Shown here piece after piece: positions 62,976-64,000 of a stretch of DNA of 64,000 nt. The position numbers were made by a program, and so were the translations under genes. Below the pieces are notes generated by a model. The model had not been told where the DNA came from and did no database searches. It was given only the letters and a program-made list of their open reading frames with translations. Origin of the DNA: Pseudomonas maumuensis (GTDB lineage Bacteria; Pseudomonadota; Gammaproteobacteria; Pseudomonadales; Pseudomonadaceae); contig NZ_CP077077.1 in NCBI RefSeq assembly GCF_019139675.1, forward strand, positions 2,604,001-2,668,000, read 5' to 3'. Positions within the stretch are counted from its first letter, which is position 1. Every line of letters begins with the position of its first letter.

Positions 62976-63089
62976 CCAGAAGCGTCTGCACAATCTTGCG
63001 CGAGTAGGAAAGTTCTCTGGCTTCTTGGTCATGACATATTTTTCACATCACCTTGCTAGCATCGCCGGCACTTTCTAGGAGCCGATTCG

Positions 63090-63998
63090 ATGATCCATGT
63101 GCTGCGCAAACGCGGTTTCCGCCTCGCCCTGGCGACTACCGCGGGCCTGATGTCCTGCACCCTGGGCTTCTTCGCTTGGCAGACGTTCTATCCGGTGCAG
63201 GCCGCCGAAGGCTGGGGCGTACAGGTATTGCACAACTCGGTGACCCGGGCCGCCTCTCTGCTGCCCCAGGCCGACGGCAGCCTGCTGGTCAGCCGCGAGC
63301 TCAACGGCGGCAAAGGCAGCATCCTGCGCATTACCGCGGAGGGGGATCGGGTGGTGGTGCTCGAGGGCCTGTCCAAGCCGGACGGCATGGTTGCCGTCGA
63401 CGGTGGCTGGGCGTTCAGCCAGGAGGTCGGTGGGGCGCCGGTCAGCGTGTCGCGCGATGGCCAGGTCAGCCAGCTGTTCGAAGGTAATAATGTGCAGGGG
63501 TTGTACAACGATGGCCAGCACCTCTACGCCATCGAGGATCGCAAGGGTGATGGCCGGTTGATGCGTTACGACTGGCAGAGTGGTGAGCTTGATGTGTTGC
63601 GCTCGGGCCTGACTGAAACCGAGGGCTTGGCTCGTTGCGCCGATGGGCGCCTGCTGTATACCGAGAAAGCCACTGGCAAGATCCGTGCGCTGGGCGATGA
63701 CGGGGATGATCCGGTGGTGGTCGAAGGTTTGCGCAATCCGACCTTCCTGCTTTGCGACCAGCGTGGTTTGTGGATCAGTGAAGATTCGACCCACCGCGCG
63801 CGGCTGCTGCGTATCGATGGCGATGGTACGCGCCACACTGTTCTGAGCTACCTGAAGGCGCCTCAGGCCATCGTTCCGGACGGTAACGGCGGGTACTTGC
63901 TCGCTGAGGGGGGACGGGATCGGGTGTTGCGCCTGACGCCGCCGGTCGCGGCGAGTACTGCGCAGACTGAAGCGGCGCCACGGGTGCCGAAGGCTTGA
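63090..63998 (+). CDS. Membrane-anchored or exported beta-propeller protein (SMP-30/NHL-like)
   Basis: This 302-residue protein has an N-terminal hydrophobic segment (about aa 13-31) acting as signal anchor or signal peptide, ending near PVQAAEGW. The rest is built of repeated beta-strand blades, for example LPQADGSLLVSREL, LYAIEDRKGDG and GLARCADGRLLYTEK, typical of gluconolactonase-like six-bladed propellers. A catalytic metal site cannot be assigned with confidence, so enzyme activity is not claimed. ATG 63090 has AGGAG 8 nt upstream. It is complete, with the stop two bases before the window end. Confidence 0.75.
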   Translation: MIHVLRKRGFRLALATTAGLMSCTLGFFAWQTFYPVQAAEGWGVQVLHNSVTRAASLLPQADGSLLVSRELNGGKGSILRITAEGDRVVVLEGLSKPDGMVAVDGGWAFSQEVGGAPVSVSRDGQVSQLFEGNNVQGLYNDGQHLYAIEDRKGDGRLMRYDWQSGELDVLRSGLTETEGLARCADGRLLYTEKATGKIRALGDDGDDPVVVEGLRNPTFLLCDQRGLWISEDSTHRARLLRIDGDGTRHTVLSYLKAPQAIVPDGNGGYLLAEGGRDRVLRLTPPVAASTAQTEAAPRVPKA

Positions 63999-64000
63999 GC

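Overview
The window is GC-rich and densely coded. It reads as a chromosomal segment of a fluorescent Pseudomonas of the P. putida group, close to the P. mosselii / P. entomophila / P. soli branch. The evidence is a lipopeptide synthetase matching xantholysin module by module, a MacA/MacB exporter and LuxR-type regulator beside it, an MvaT/MvaU-family H-NS-like protein, an OprD-family porin, CobF, and P. putida-type REP palindromes. No tRNA, rRNA, CRISPR array, insertion sequence or prophage gene was seen.

Left part (390-44351): two overlapping giant genes (8482 and 4844 codons) encode 8 and 4 C-A-T modules, the second ending in two thioesterase domains. Adenylation pocket residues read by eye predict Gln-Val-Leu-Gln-Ser-Val-Leu-Gln, then Leu-Leu-Gln-Ile. 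This equals residues 3-14 of the known 14-residue cyclic lipopeptide xantholysin A, so the genes are called xtlB and xtlC. The initiating two-module synthetase (xtlA, Leu-Glu) is not in the window and must lie elsewhere. A macAB-type exporter pair follows, then a convergent LuxR-family regulator. xtlB modules 5-8 look like a tandem copy of modules 1-4 with the first adenylation core replaced. A short GGA-loop hairpin covers the xtlB ribosome binding site, as expected for a Gac/Rsm target.

Middle (44563-52479): mostly ordinary chromosomal genes. These are histidinol-phosphatase (hisN), a YdjM-type membrane protein, two small Pseudomonas proteins, a shikimate-dehydrogenase-like enzyme, an 81-residue protein whose ribosome binding site lies in an 11-bp leader hairpin, glyoxalase I, an MvaT/MvaU-like nucleoid protein, an OprD porin, cobF and a small exported protein.

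Phosphate-type signalling and secretion fragment (52561-56335): a candidate PhoB box precedes vreA-vreI-vreR (a receptor-like STN/TonB-like protein, an ECF sigma factor and a FecR-type anti-sigma regulator). Beside them are only three type II secretion genes: hxcW and hxcU pseudopilins on the minus strand and hxcP (GspC-like) on the plus strand. The set resembles the P. aeruginosa PUMA3/Hxc locus, but the rest of the secretion machine is missing here.

Right part (56317-64000): a GNAT acetyltransferase, a LysE-type exporter, an alpha/beta hydrolase, an EmrA/EmrB-type efflux pair, a START-domain periplasmic protein, (S)-ureidoglycine aminohydrolase and an anchored beta-propeller protein.
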